Positions 35,267-44,370 of a DNA stretch of 64,000 nt are shown here, piece after piece. A program made the position numbers and the translations under genes. The stretch is from positions 124,001-188,000 of the forward strand of contig CAVQER010000001.1 in assembly GCA_963711595.1 (NCBI GenBank). Reading direction: 5' to 3'. Under the pieces are notes generated by a model. That model had not been told where the DNA came from. It saw only the letters and a list, made by a program, of their open reading frames with translations, and made no database searches. Each line of letters starts with the position of its first letter. Position 1 is the first letter of the stretch. Origin of the DNA: JAUSIF01 sp963711595. GTDB lineage: Bacteria; Pseudomonadota; Alphaproteobacteria; Rhizobiales; Xanthobacteraceae.

Positions 35267-36277
35267 ATGCGCGCCTACCAGCTCTCGAAGCGCACGAGCT
35301 TCGACGACATGTCGATTGTCGAGCTGCCGAAGCCGAAGCCCGGCCGGCGGCAGGTGCTCGTGAAGGTCGCGGCGTGCTCGCTCAATTTCCGCGATCTCGC
35401 GATCGCGGTCGGGACGTACCGGATGCCGGTGCTCGACAAATTGATTCCGCTTTCCGACGGCGCGGGCGAAGTGGTCGAAGTCGGTGCCGATGTGACCCGC
35501 GTGAAGGCGGGTGACCGCGTGGCCGGGTGCTTCTTTCAGGGCTGGGTCGCGGGTCCGATCAGCGCCGAGCGCGTGCAGCGTGCGCTCGGCGGAAGCGCGC
35601 ATGGCATGCTCGCGGATTATGTCGTGCTCGAGGACGACGGCGTCGTCCGCCTGCCGGATCATCTATCGCTCGAGGACGGCGCGACGCTCCCCTGCGCCGC
35701 CGTCACCGCCTGGCAGGCGCTCGCGGTGCACGGTCCGCTGAAACCCGGCGAGACCGTGCTCGTGCAGGGAACCGGCGGCGTTTCCATTTTCGCGCTGCAA
35801 TTCGCTCAGATGATGGGTGGACAGGTGATCGCCACCTCGTCGAGCGACGAGAAGCTCGCGCGCGCGAAATCGCTCGGAGCGATTCATGGCATCAACTACA
35901 AGGCACGGCCGGACTGGGACAAGGCAGTGCTCGAATTCACGAACGGCCGCGGCGTCGATCATGTCGTCGAGGTTGGCGGCGCGGGAACCCTCGAGCGCTC
36001 GCTTGGCGCGATTTGTCTTGGCGGGCGCATTTCGGTGATCGGTGTGCTGACCGGGTCGGCGCAGATCAATCCGAATTTCATTCTCGGCCGGCGCGCGAGC
36101 GTGCAGGGGATGTCCGTCGGATCAACCGAGATGTTCGAGGCCATGAACCGCGCGATGGCCGCCGCCCGCTTGAAGCCGGTGATCGACAGGGTATTCCCGT
36201 TCGATCAGGCGCGAGAGGCGTTTCGCTATGTGGAGTCCGGGGCGCACTTCGGGAAGGTCGTCATCCGAGTGAGCTAG
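35267..36277 (+). CDS. MDR-family NAD(P)-dependent oxidoreductase, zinc-free type
   Basis: The 336 residues have the medium-chain dehydrogenase/reductase fold: a GroES-like N-terminus (VLVKVAACSLNFRDLAIAVG), then a Rossmann domain with VLVQGTGGVSIFALQFAQ near residue 165. At the position of the catalytic zinc ligand is a Ser-Leu-Asn-Phe-Arg-Asp stretch, and no structural zinc Cys cluster is present, as in quinone-oxidoreductase-like members. The substrate is unknown. It starts at the ATG at 35267. The methyltransferase gene follows after 32 bases, so the two are probably co-transcribed. Confidence 0.88.
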   Translation: MRAYQLSKRTSFDDMSIVELPKPKPGRRQVLVKVAACSLNFRDLAIAVGTYRMPVLDKLIPLSDGAGEVVEVGADVTRVKAGDRVAGCFFQGWVAGPISAERVQRALGGSAHGMLADYVVLEDDGVVRLPDHLSLEDGATLPCAAVTAWQALAVHGPLKPGETVLVQGTGGVSIFALQFAQMMGGQVIATSSSDEKLARAKSLGAIHGINYKARPDWDKAVLEFTNGRGVDHVVEVGGAGTLERSLGAICLGGRISVIGVLTGSAQINPNFILGRRASVQGMSVGSTEMFEAMNRAMAAARLKPVIDRVFPFDQAREAFRYVESGAHFGKVVIRVS

Positions 36278-36309
36278 CGGGAGCTCACCTCCGTCACGGA
36301 AGGATCGAA

Positions 36310-37137
36310 ATGACTGAAGAACTGGAACGAGCGGTCGCGCGTCATTACGGGCGCGCCGGATTGAAAGACAGAATCCTCGCGGCGATCGCCAAGGCCGGTC
36401 TCGATGCAAACCGGCTGAAGGCCGAGGATCTCGCGCCTGTAGACGAGTTCCACACCGGCGGCAGGCTCGAAACCGAGCATGTGCTCGCAAGGGTCAAGTT
36501 CGGCCGAGACGACCGCGTGCTCGACGTCGGTTGCGGACTTGGCGGCGCCGCTCGGTTCGTCGCCGGGAAATTCGGCTGTCACGTCACAGGCATCGACCTC
36601 ACGCCCGAATACATCGAGCTCGCCAATTTTCTCTCGCAGAAGACCGGCCTCGCGGACCGTACGGAGTTCAAGACGGCGAGCGCGCTCCAGATGCCCTTTG
36701 CCGACGCCGCTTTCGACGGCGCGATTACCTTTCACGTGGCAATGAACATCAAGGACCGCGCCGGACTCTATCGCGAGACCGCGCGCGTGCTGAAGCCGGG
36801 TGCCACGCTCTGCATCTACGACGTGATGAAGGGTCCGGATGAAGGCGTGCGGTATCCGGTGCCCTGGGCAGAGAGCGCCGAGAACAGCCATCTCACGTCC
36901 GCGAGCGAGATGAACGACTTGCTTCACACCGCCGGATTTCGCGTGACTGAAACCGAGGCGCGATCGCAATTCGCGATCGATTTCTTTCGCGCCCGGCTTG
37001 CGTCGACCGCACCGCCGCCGGCGCTCGGGTTGCATTTGTTGACCGGCGAGAACACCAAGGAAAAATTCGTCAACTACCTGCACAACGTCGAGCACGGCTC
37101 GGTTGCGCCGACGGCGATGATCGCCAGTCGCGGCTAA
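36310..37137 (+). CDS. Class I SAM-dependent methyltransferase
   Basis: The start at the ATG at 36310 has a GGAAGG ribosome site; the same frame is open far upstream only because it shadows the MDR gene. The 275 residues include motif I VLDVGCGLGGAARFVA (about 73-88), the acidic residue in VTGIDLTPEYIELA, and FDGAITFHVAMNIKDRAGLYRETARVLKPGATLCIYDVM, typical of UbiE/glycine-sarcosine methyltransferase relatives. It transfers a methyl group to an unknown small molecule. The stop overlaps by 4 bases the convergent gene's 3' end at 37134. Confidence 0.88.
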   Translation: MTEELERAVARHYGRAGLKDRILAAIAKAGLDANRLKAEDLAPVDEFHTGGRLETEHVLARVKFGRDDRVLDVGCGLGGAARFVAGKFGCHVTGIDLTPEYIELANFLSQKTGLADRTEFKTASALQMPFADAAFDGAITFHVAMNIKDRAGLYRETARVLKPGATLCIYDVMKGPDEGVRYPVPWAESAENSHLTSASEMNDLLHTAGFRVTETEARSQFAIDFFRARLASTAPPPALGLHLLTGENTKEKFVNYLHNVEHGSVAPTAMIASRG

Positions 37138-38027
37138 GTCTTCTTCGGCTTGTACTCGAGCGCGGCAAGCGAGGCTTCTACTGCGGCTGCGAGAAACGCC
37201 TCGGTCTCCGTCTGCCGGCCCTGAGCCGCAAGGATACGATGCGCGGGCACGACGGCAGCCGTGAATTTCTTCGTGTACCAAGTGCCGATCTCGGGAATTG
37301 GCGGCAGTTTGGCCGGAGGCGGATAGGGCCAGGGCGTGACGTAGAAATACGGCTCGTTGAAATTCTCGTCGCCGGGCGATAACCCAACGCCGACGGAGCG
37401 CGCCTTCTCCGCCGCGTCCACTTTCGGATCCAGCGGAATCAGCGTGGCGAAATCGAAATGATGCGGCCAGCACCGCGCCGGCAATGCCTCGAGCTTGCGT
37501 GCGGCCGCTGTCTTGCGCAAGCGCTCGAGCGACTGGTTGGCGTTTGAATACCAGGTGGCGAGATCGCGGAAGCCGTCACCCAGGACCTGTGCGGTGTAAG
37601 GCGTGCCGATCGTAATCTTGTGATGCGGAATTTTGTAGGGGAGTGGCGTGTCGAGCGCGCGCGCATCTAGACCGAGATGACCGAGTTCCTCGCCGAGCCA
37701 TCCGCGGATGTCCCCTTCCTTGCGCCCGTCGAGCGGGAGGATGCGCGAGGGCGTGGAATCTCTTCCCTCGAGGATCGCGAGTGCGAGCGGCGCGAGCTTC
37801 ACCCCGATGCGCGCGCCCTGCATCTTGTGGGTCTCGAAACCGCCGAACGCTTCGTCCCAGCCAAGGTTCGTATGGCTGTCGTCGGGCTGGGCCGGCACAT
37901 AGGCCCGAGCTGCACGCGCCAGCCACTGCACGGCGTGATGCGCCTGCAGCCGCGCTTCCTGCAGTCGCGCGGGCTCCGCGCCCGCAATCGGCGACCAGTC
38001 GCCTGTGCCCGTCTGAGGGGACCCCAT
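37134..38027 (-). CDS. Conserved hypothetical protein (297 aa)
   Basis: It starts at the ATG at 38027. It is soluble, with no signal peptide or membrane segment. Notable blocks are LQAHHAVQWLARAARAY and TNLGWDEAFGGFET in the N-terminal half. The C-terminal half has CWPHHFDFATLI, SVGVGLSPGDENFNEPYFYV and TPWPYPPPAKLPP. The His, Cys, Asp and Glu in these blocks could form a metal or substrate site. I recognise no named family. It is divergent from the MFS gene and convergent with the methyltransferase gene. Confidence 0.7.
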   Translation of the reverse strand: MGSPQTGTGDWSPIAGAEPARLQEARLQAHHAVQWLARAARAYVPAQPDDSHTNLGWDEAFGGFETHKMQGARIGVKLAPLALAILEGRDSTPSRILPLDGRKEGDIRGWLGEELGHLGLDARALDTPLPYKIPHHKITIGTPYTAQVLGDGFRDLATWYSNANQSLERLRKTAAARKLEALPARCWPHHFDFATLIPLDPKVDAAEKARSVGVGLSPGDENFNEPYFYVTPWPYPPPAKLPPIPEIGTWYTKKFTAAVVPAHRILAAQGRQTETEAFLAAAVEASLAALEYKPKKT

Positions 38028-38139
38028 GCCGGCACTCTACCCTCGCCGGCCTGAGTCGTTCCACGCCATTCGATGCGGCAAAATCCGGCATCAAAAAAAG
38101 TGTCCGGTCAGACGCTTGACCCCGCCGGGCCAGGGAACG

Positions 38140-39390
38140 ATGGTCGGTGAAGTGACGCCCAATCAGCAATTTTCGCCAATCGGCCGCGAGGCCGTCGAAT
38201 CCCGCTATGCGTGGTGGCGCCTGGCCACGGCGCTTGCGCTCGGCACCATCGGCAGTGTCGGCATGTGGTCGGTCGTGGTCGCCTTGCCCGCCGTACAGAT
38301 CGAGTTCGGCGTCGCGCGCGCCGATGCATCGCTCCCTTTCACCATGACCATGATCGGCTTTGGCGGCGGTGGCATCGTGCTGGGCCGGCTCGCCGACCGG
38401 TTCGGAATCATTGCACCGGTGTTGCTCGGGATTGTTTGCCTCGTGGCGGGCTACTCGGTCGCGGCGATCGCGCCGAGTTTGTGGACTTTCGCGCTCGTGC
38501 ATCTGGTGATCGGATTCGGCAGCTCCGCGACCTTCGGGCCGCTGCTCGCCGACACCTCCTATTGGTTCGTCGCGCGGCGCGGGATCGCGGTCGCGATCGC
38601 GGCGTCAGGAAACTATCTCGCCGGAACCGTGTGGCCGCCCGTCGTGCAGCACTTCATCGCGAGCGCGGGCTGGCGGCCGACCCATTTCGCGATCGGGGTG
38701 TTCTGCCTGTTCGCGATGCTGCCGCTCGTGCTCGTGCTGCGCCGGCGTCCGCCGGCTCAGATCGATACGCCGAGCGGATCGTTCGCCGCGGGGTCGGCCG
38801 GCGCGCAACTCGGGATTTCACCGAACGCTTTACATGTTCTGCTCTGCATCGCGGGCGTCGCCTGTTGTGTCGCGATGTCGATGCCGCAGGTGCACCTCGT
38901 CGCCTATTGCGGCGATCTCGGATACGGCGTGGCGCGCGGCGCAGAGATGCTTTCGCTGATGCTCGGCCTCGGCATCATCAGCCGCATCGCGTCGGGTTTT
39001 GTGGCGGATCGCATCGGCGGCGTCGCAACGCTGCTCATCGGATCGACGCTGCAGGGCGTCGCGCTCTTCCTCTATCTCTGGTTCGACGGGCTTACGTCGC
39101 TCTACGTGATCTCCGGGATCTTCGGCCTGTTTCAGGGCGGCATCGTGCCGATGTACGCGATCATCGTGCGCGAATATTTCCCCGCGCATGAAGCCGGGAC
39201 GCGCCTCGGCGTGATCCTGATGGCGACATTGTTCGGGATGGCATTCGGCGGCTGGGTTTCGGGATTGATCTTCGACCTGACCGGCTCCTACCAGGCCGCC
39301 TTCGCGCACGGCCTGGTCTGGAACCTGCTGAATGTCGCAATCGCGAGCTGGCTGCTCGTCCGCAGCAACCGGCGGCTCGCTTTCGCCTGA
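38140..39390 (+). CDS. MFS transporter (12 TM)
   Basis: The start at the ATG at 38140 has an AGGGA site; the frame extends 38 residues upstream without membrane features. The 416-residue protein has about 12 hydrophobic segments. The loop 2-3 signature is GRLADRFG (about residue 85), and the equivalent in the second half is VADRIGG. The C-terminal half includes GIFGLFQGGIVPMYAIIVREYFP. It resembles the oxalate/formate-antiporter-like and aromatic-acid groups of MFS, but the substrate cannot be told. It stands alone, with a divergent hypothetical gene upstream. Confidence 0.88.
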   Translation: MVGEVTPNQQFSPIGREAVESRYAWWRLATALALGTIGSVGMWSVVVALPAVQIEFGVARADASLPFTMTMIGFGGGGIVLGRLADRFGIIAPVLLGIVCLVAGYSVAAIAPSLWTFALVHLVIGFGSSATFGPLLADTSYWFVARRGIAVAIAASGNYLAGTVWPPVVQHFIASAGWRPTHFAIGVFCLFAMLPLVLVLRRRPPAQIDTPSGSFAAGSAGAQLGISPNALHVLLCIAGVACCVAMSMPQVHLVAYCGDLGYGVARGAEMLSLMLGLGIISRIASGFVADRIGGVATLLIGSTLQGVALFLYLWFDGLTSLYVISGIFGLFQGGIVPMYAIIVREYFPAHEAGTRLGVILMATLFGMAFGGWVSGLIFDLTGSYQAAFAHGLVWNLLNVAIASWLLVRSNRRLAFA

Positions 39391-39431
39391 GCCGGATCAG
39401 CGTTCTCGGAACGCCCTTGGCGGCCCCAAGC

Positions 39432-39842
39432 TCACAAGTTCTGCCAGAAAATTCTGCCGAGGACCGAGATCACCCGCTCGTTCTCGATCGTCAGCCCAAT
39501 GCGATACTCGTCTTGGAACGGCGCCATCGATTGTTCGAAGCGGGACCCCATTATTTGGTAGGGCCCCGACGCCGGCCGCGCGTTCAGAAACGTCGAAGGC
39601 GGCCGCACATACTGAATCTTGAAGCCATTTTTTCTCAGAGTTTCCTCAGCCGCGGTCGCATCCGTGCCGATCGGAATCGCTGCCTGCGCCACGTGATCTA
39701 CCTTGATTGTTGTCTCACGGCTCAGCTTCCGCTCCTTTCGAAATTCCGCTGCGATATCGCTCGCCACGAGTACCGCGCGTGAGTCGGCCGCAAGTAACGT
39801 GATCGCGGCAACTGCCGCCAGGAGTACTCTTGTGTTCTCCAT
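39432..39842 (-). CDS. Small secreted hypothetical protein (136 aa)
   Basis: The start at the ATG at 39842 opens a signal peptide (MENTRVLLAAVAAITLLAAD, cleaved near residue 22). The mature part has an Ala/Glu-rich helix (ATAAEETLRKNGFKIQYV) that reads like a domain in which a difference between charge-rich segments is bound, followed by RIGLTIENERVISVLGRIF. No family recognised. Its start lies 5 bases after the stop of the upstream membrane-protein gene, so the two form an operon. Confidence 0.65.
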   Translation of the reverse strand: MENTRVLLAAVAAITLLAADSRAVLVASDIAAEFRKERKLSRETTIKVDHVAQAAIPIGTDATAAEETLRKNGFKIQYVRPPSTFLNARPASGPYQIMGSRFEQSMAPFQDEYRIGLTIENERVISVLGRIFWQNL

Positions 39843-39847
39843 CGCAA

Positions 39848-40347
39848 TTATGCCCTCTCGCGTTCCCGCAACTTCCGCGCACCAACTACTGCCACCGCGA
39901 TCGTGCAGAGCCAGGTGATGATCGCGCCGATGCCGAACGCGACGCGGCCGACGATCTCGCTCGAGGGTCCTGAGCCAAACGGAACGCTCACGGTGAACGC
40001 GCGCTCCCCCGGCCCGAACGCGACCCAGCTGCCAATCGCGGCGAAGGAGACGAATATCGCCACCATTGCCAAGTAGCGCACGACCCGCATCCACTGCGGC
40101 GCGCCGGCGGGGAAGTCGTCGTCGGTGGGTTTCGCGCCGCTCGCTACATGGAGCAGCAGCGCACCGCCGCCAAGGAAGAACGTGAGGCCCGCGCAGAACA
40201 CCACCCAGAGCGGCGCGTGCAGATTTTCTTGCCGCCGGGCGGCGGGATAATGCCGAGTCCGACCAACACGAAGAAAAGTCCGGCGCCGCCCGCGATCAGT
40301 CCGATCACGAGCATTTCCTTCCGCGTCGCCGGGCGCTTGTCGGCCAT
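39848..40347 (-). pseudogene. Membrane protein with three to four TM segments, one frameshift
   Basis: The protein starts at the ATG at 40347 (MADKRPATRKEMLVIGLIAGGAGLFFVLVG) and ends at the TAA at 39848-39850. The frame must change in an AAAA/TTTT run at 40224-40227, after PPPGG, to continue as NLHAPLWVVFCAGLTFFLGGGALLL. Four hydrophobic stretches are present in all. No named family was recognised. Both halves are well formed, so a one-base sequencing error is likely. Divergent from radA. Confidence 0.65.
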
Positions 40348-40484
40348 CGAGGTTTCCAGTCCCCGCAGTGCGCCGGAACTGTGCCCGACCAAGATTGCGT
40401 CTTGGTTTAGGCGGGCGGGCTGGCCGCTTGTCGGTGAAGAACGTGCTAATATGACCGCGCGAATCCAATCCATCTCCGATCGAC

Positions 40485-41894
40485 ATGGCCAAAGCCCGCG
40501 CCAATTTCGTCTGTCAGGCCTGCGGCGCGGTATCCCCGCGCTGGCAGGGGAAATGCGAATCGTGCGGGGCCTGGAACACGATCCTGGAAGAGACGGCGGC
40601 CGCGGCAGCCGTGCCGGCGGCCCAACGCTCCTCGCGCAAGGGACGCTCGATCCGGCTCGAGGCGCTTACCGGCGTCACCGAGGACGCGCCGCGGATCGCG
40701 TCGGGCATTGCCGAGTTCGATCGCGTGCTCGGCGGCGGCTTCGTGCGCGGCTCGGTGATCCTGCTCGGCGGCGATCCCGGGATCGGCAAGTCCACGATCC
40801 TGATCGAGGTCGCGGCGAAGCTCGCCGGCGCGGGCCGGCGCGTCATCTATGTCTCGGGCGAGGAAGCGATCGGACAGATCCGCATGCGCGCCGAACGCCT
40901 CGCGCTCGCCAAGGCACCCATCGAGCTCGCGGCGGAAACGAACGTCGAAGATATCGTCTCGACGCTTTCCGCAGACGAAGCCCCTGCCCTCGTCGTCATC
41001 GACTCGATCCAGACGATGTGGACGGAGACAGTGGAATCCGCGCCGGGCACCGTTACGCAGGTGCGCGGATCGGCGCAGGCGCTGCTCCGCTACGCGAAGA
41101 AGGCGGGTGCGGCGGTCGTGCTCGTCGGGCACGTGACGAAGGACGGCCAAATCGCGGGGCCGCGCGTCGTCGAGCACATGGTCGATGCGGTGCTCTCCTT
41201 CGAAGGCGAAGGTTCGCAGCAGTTCCGCATCCTGCGCGCGTTGAAGAACCGCTTCGGCCCCACCGACGAGATCGGCGTGTTCGAGATGACCGGCCGCGGG
41301 CTCGCGCAGGTCGACAACCCTTCCGCGCTGTTCCTCTCCGACCGCGACCTCGGCAGCCCGGGCACGGCCGTTTTTGCCGGCATCGAGGGCACGCGGCCCC
41401 TCCTCGTCGAGATGCAGGCGCTGGTCGCGCCCACCGCACTCGGCACGCCGCGGCGTGCGGTGGTCGGCGCGGACTCGAGCCGCCTCTCCATGATCCTCGC
41501 CGTGCTCGAGGCGCGCTGCGGCGTGCGCCTCTCCGGGCACGACGTTTATTTGAATGTCGCGGGGGGCCTCCGCATCGCGGAGCCCGCGGCGGACCTAGCC
41601 ATCGCCGCAGCACTCGTTTCCTCGCTTTCGGGCGCGGCACTCCCCGCGGACGGGGTCTATTTCGGCGAAGTCAGCCTCACCGGCGCCGTGCGGGCCGTGC
41701 CGCAGACGCCGGCGCGCCTCAAGGAGGCCGTCAAGCTCGGCTTTACCCGCGCCGTGCTACCGGATGGCGCGCGCGGCGAAGCGGTCGACGGCATCGCGCT
41801 CTCGCCGGTCGCCGCGCTCGATCGGCTGGTCGCCGACATTGCCGCGCGTTCACCCCGCGGCTTGCGCGCGGCGGCAGGCCGGGACGACGGTTAA
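40485..41894 (+). CDS. radA: DNA repair protein RadA/Sms
   Basis: A branch-migration ATPase used in recombinational repair. The N-terminal C4 zinc finger has Cys10, 13, 24 and 27 (FVCQAC...GKCESCGAW). The RecA-like domain has Walker A GGDPGIGKST (about residues 92-101), the RadA-specific KNRFG motif and the Walker B strand LVVIDSIQTMW. The C-terminal Lon-like domain runs from about 320 to the end. The 469 residues are complete. It starts at the ATG at 40485; cvpA follows after 152 bases. Confidence 0.96.
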   Translation: MAKARANFVCQACGAVSPRWQGKCESCGAWNTILEETAAAAAVPAAQRSSRKGRSIRLEALTGVTEDAPRIASGIAEFDRVLGGGFVRGSVILLGGDPGIGKSTILIEVAAKLAGAGRRVIYVSGEEAIGQIRMRAERLALAKAPIELAAETNVEDIVSTLSADEAPALVVIDSIQTMWTETVESAPGTVTQVRGSAQALLRYAKKAGAAVVLVGHVTKDGQIAGPRVVEHMVDAVLSFEGEGSQQFRILRALKNRFGPTDEIGVFEMTGRGLAQVDNPSALFLSDRDLGSPGTAVFAGIEGTRPLLVEMQALVAPTALGTPRRAVVGADSSRLSMILAVLEARCGVRLSGHDVYLNVAGGLRIAEPAADLAIAAALVSSLSGAALPADGVYFGEVSLTGAVRAVPQTPARLKEAVKLGFTRAVLPDGARGEAVDGIALSPVAALDRLVADIAARSPRGLRAAAGRDDG

Positions 41895-42046
41895 CGGCAC
41901 GGCGCCGCTAAGTAGCTTGGATTGCCCGCCATTTGAGCATCGGGCGTGTGACGGAATGGACGGATGACGCAATACGGCGAGGGAGCTATAAGCGTCGCGC
42001 CCGACCGGGCCGCCGAGTCGGGACCCCCTACGGAGTACTGGGCCGC

Positions 42047-42766
42047 ATGCCCCTAACCCTTTTGGATATTGGGCTTCTGGTGGTCATGCTGATCTCCGGG
42101 ATCCTCGCCATGGTGCGGGGGTTCATGCGCGAGATCCTGTCGATCGCGGCCTGGCTGATCGCGGCGGGCGTCACGCTCTACGGGTACGCGCGCGCGGAAG
42201 CCTACATACGCGACTACGTTTCGAACGACCTGCTCGCCAAAGGCATCGCGATCGGCGGCCTGTTCCTGCTCACGCTGCTGATCGTGTCGCTGTTCACGAT
42301 CAAGATTTCCGACCTCGTGCTCGACAGCCGCGTGGGCGCGCTCGACCGCTCGCTCGGGTTCCTGTTCGGGCTCGCACGCGGCCTCATCATCATGGTGGTC
42401 GCGTTCCTGTTCTTCGCCTGGCTGGTTCCCGCCAAGAGCCAGCCCGAATGGGTCAGCGGCGCCCGTTCCCGCGTGGTGCTGCAGGCCACGGGGGATTGGC
42501 TGCTGTCGATCTTGCCGGATGACCCCGAGACCGCCATCTTGAAGAGGCTGCGGCAGCCGCGCGGTGGCGAGGAGCCGGCAAGCGACCGGCCTTCGCCCGT
42601 ACAGCCGGCACCGCAAGGCCCCGTGCAGACCGTCCCGGGGCCAAAGACCGACCGTGGCTCGCCTTCGCGCGTCGCAAACGCCATCGACGGCGAGGCAGGT
42701 TACAAGCGCACGGACCGGCAAGGGTTCGAACAGTTGCTCGAAGGCGCGCGCGGCGCGCCGCGTTAG
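42047..42766 (+). CDS. cvpA: CvpA family membrane protein
   Basis: The start at the ATG at 42047 (MPLTLLDIGLLVVMLISGILAMVRGFMREILSI in two parts) gives 239 residues; the frame upstream is basic and has no family match. About four transmembrane helices lie in residues 1-140. A Pro/Arg-rich cytoplasmic tail follows and ends KRTDRQGFEQLLEG. CvpA was named for colicin V production and is now linked to envelope stress tolerance. It lies 22 bases before purF, the classic cvpA-purF pair. Confidence 0.9.
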   Translation: MPLTLLDIGLLVVMLISGILAMVRGFMREILSIAAWLIAAGVTLYGYARAEAYIRDYVSNDLLAKGIAIGGLFLLTLLIVSLFTIKISDLVLDSRVGALDRSLGFLFGLARGLIIMVVAFLFFAWLVPAKSQPEWVSGARSRVVLQATGDWLLSILPDDPETAILKRLRQPRGGEEPASDRPSPVQPAPQGPVQTVPGPKTDRGSPSRVANAIDGEAGYKRTDRQGFEQLLEGARGAPR

Positions 42767-42788
42767 TCACGACGTTTCGGAGGGCCGT

Positions 42789-44264
42789 ATGGCCTTGGAC
42801 GAAGTCAGTCACGGGGTCGCGTTCGATCTCGCGGACGATCGACCGCGCGAAGAGTGCGGCGTGTTCGGGATCTTCAACCATCCCGACGCCGCGGCGATCA
42901 CCGCGCTCGGGCTGCACGCGCTCCAGCACCGCGGCCAGGAAGCCGCTGGCATGGTCGCCTATGACGGCAAGCGGTTTCATTCCGAGCGGCGGCTCGGCCT
43001 CGTCGGCGACACCTTCTCGAAACGAAGCGTGATCGACCGGCTGCCCGGCCCGGTCGCGATCGGGCATGTGCGCTACTCGACGACCGGCGAGACGATCCTG
43101 CGCAACGTGCAACCGCTGTTCTCCGAGCTCGATGCCGGCGGCTTCGCGATCGCCCACAACGGCAACCTCACGAACGCCCTCACCATTCGCCGCCAACTCG
43201 TGCGCGACGGTGCAATCATGCAGTCGACCTCCGACACGGAGGTGATGCTGCACATGGTCGCGCGCTCGAAGATGCCGCGCTTCGTCGAACGCTTCATCGA
43301 CGGGCTGCGCTCGCTCGAAGGGGCTTATGCGTTCGTCGCGCTCACCAACAAAAAGCTGATCGGCGCGCGCGATCCGCTCGGCATCCGGCCGCTCGTGCTC
43401 GGGCGGCTCGGCGATGCATACATTCTTGCGTCGGAGACCTGCGCGCTCGACATCATCGGCGCGCGCTACGTGCGCGACGTGGAGAACGGCGAAGTCGTGG
43501 TCATCGATGCCGAGGGCATCCAGTCCTACAAGCCGTTCCCGGTCATGGCGCCGCGGCCCTGCATCTTCGAATACATCTATTTCGCGCGGCCGGACTCGCT
43601 GATCGGCGGCCGCAGCGTCTACGAGATCCGCAAGCACCTCGGGGCCGAGCTCGGGCGCGAACACCGCGTGAAGGCGGACGTCGTGGTCCCGGTGCCGGAT
43701 TCCGGCGTGCCCGCGGCGATCGGTTTCGGCCAGGAAACCGGCGTGCCCTACGAGCTCGGCATCATCCGCAACCATTACGTCGGCCGTACCTTCATCGAGC
43801 CCGCGCAGCAGATCCGCGAGCTCGGCGTTCGCCTGAAGCATTCCGCGAACCGCGCGGTCGTGGACGGCAAGAAGATCGTGCTGATCGACGACAGCCTCGT
43901 GCGCGGCACAACCTCCGTGAAGATCGTCCGCATGATGCGCGAGGCCGGCGCCCGCGAGGTGCACATGCGGATCGCGAGCCCGCCGATCACGCATTCGGAT
44001 TTTTACGGCATCGATACGCCGGAGCGCGAGAAGCTGCTCGCCGCGACGCACGATCTCGAAGGCATGCGCAAATACATCGGCGCGGACTCGCTGCAGTTCC
44101 TCTCGATCGACGGCCTGTACCGCGCCATGGGCCACAACCGGCGCGACCCGGAACGGCCGCAGTACACGGACCACTGCTTCACCGGCGAGTACCCGACCAC
44201 GCTCACCGACCGGACGGGCGAGATCGGCCCGAAGCAGCTGTCGCTCCTCGCCGAGGCGAGTTGA
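42789..44264 (+). CDS. purF: Amidophosphoribosyltransferase
   Basis: It catalyses the first committed step of purine synthesis, moving the glutamine amide onto PRPP. A short propeptide precedes the N-terminal nucleophile Cys23 (REECGVFGIFNH). The glutaminase domain has LQHRGQEAAGM and GHVRYSTTG. The phosphoribosyltransferase domain carries the PRPP loop VLIDDSLVRGTTS. The 491 residues are complete. The start at the ATG at 42789 has a GGAGGG site. Probably transcribed with cvpA. Confidence 0.97.
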   Translation: MALDEVSHGVAFDLADDRPREECGVFGIFNHPDAAAITALGLHALQHRGQEAAGMVAYDGKRFHSERRLGLVGDTFSKRSVIDRLPGPVAIGHVRYSTTGETILRNVQPLFSELDAGGFAIAHNGNLTNALTIRRQLVRDGAIMQSTSDTEVMLHMVARSKMPRFVERFIDGLRSLEGAYAFVALTNKKLIGARDPLGIRPLVLGRLGDAYILASETCALDIIGARYVRDVENGEVVVIDAEGIQSYKPFPVMAPRPCIFEYIYFARPDSLIGGRSVYEIRKHLGAELGREHRVKADVVVPVPDSGVPAAIGFGQETGVPYELGIIRNHYVGRTFIEPAQQIRELGVRLKHSANRAVVDGKKIVLIDDSLVRGTTSVKIVRMMREAGAREVHMRIASPPITHSDFYGIDTPEREKLLAATHDLEGMRKYIGADSLQFLSIDGLYRAMGHNRRDPERPQYTDHCFTGEYPTTLTDRTGEIGPKQLSLLAEAS

Positions 44265-44292
44265 GTTCTTCCCTCTTCGCTTGCAGCGTTCT

Positions 44293-44318
44293 TCCCTCTC
44301 CCGCTCCCGCGGGGAGAG
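44293..44318. repeat. Single hairpin of the GGGGAGAGGG family
   Basis: CCTCTCCCGC-TCC-GCGGGGAGAGG-type arms lie 29 bases after purF. This is half of the element seen in full at 13586-13756 and 22516-22677, and it may end purF transcription. Confidence 0.5.
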
Positions 44319-44370
44319 GCTCTTGTCGACTGGGTTGCGCCGGACCTGCGTTTTTGGTCAATGGCCAGCC

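Noticed and set aside
35527..36309. A long N-terminal extension of the methyltransferase
   Set aside because: The frame is open only as a shadow of the MDR gene; a good ribosome site and the family start lie at 36310.
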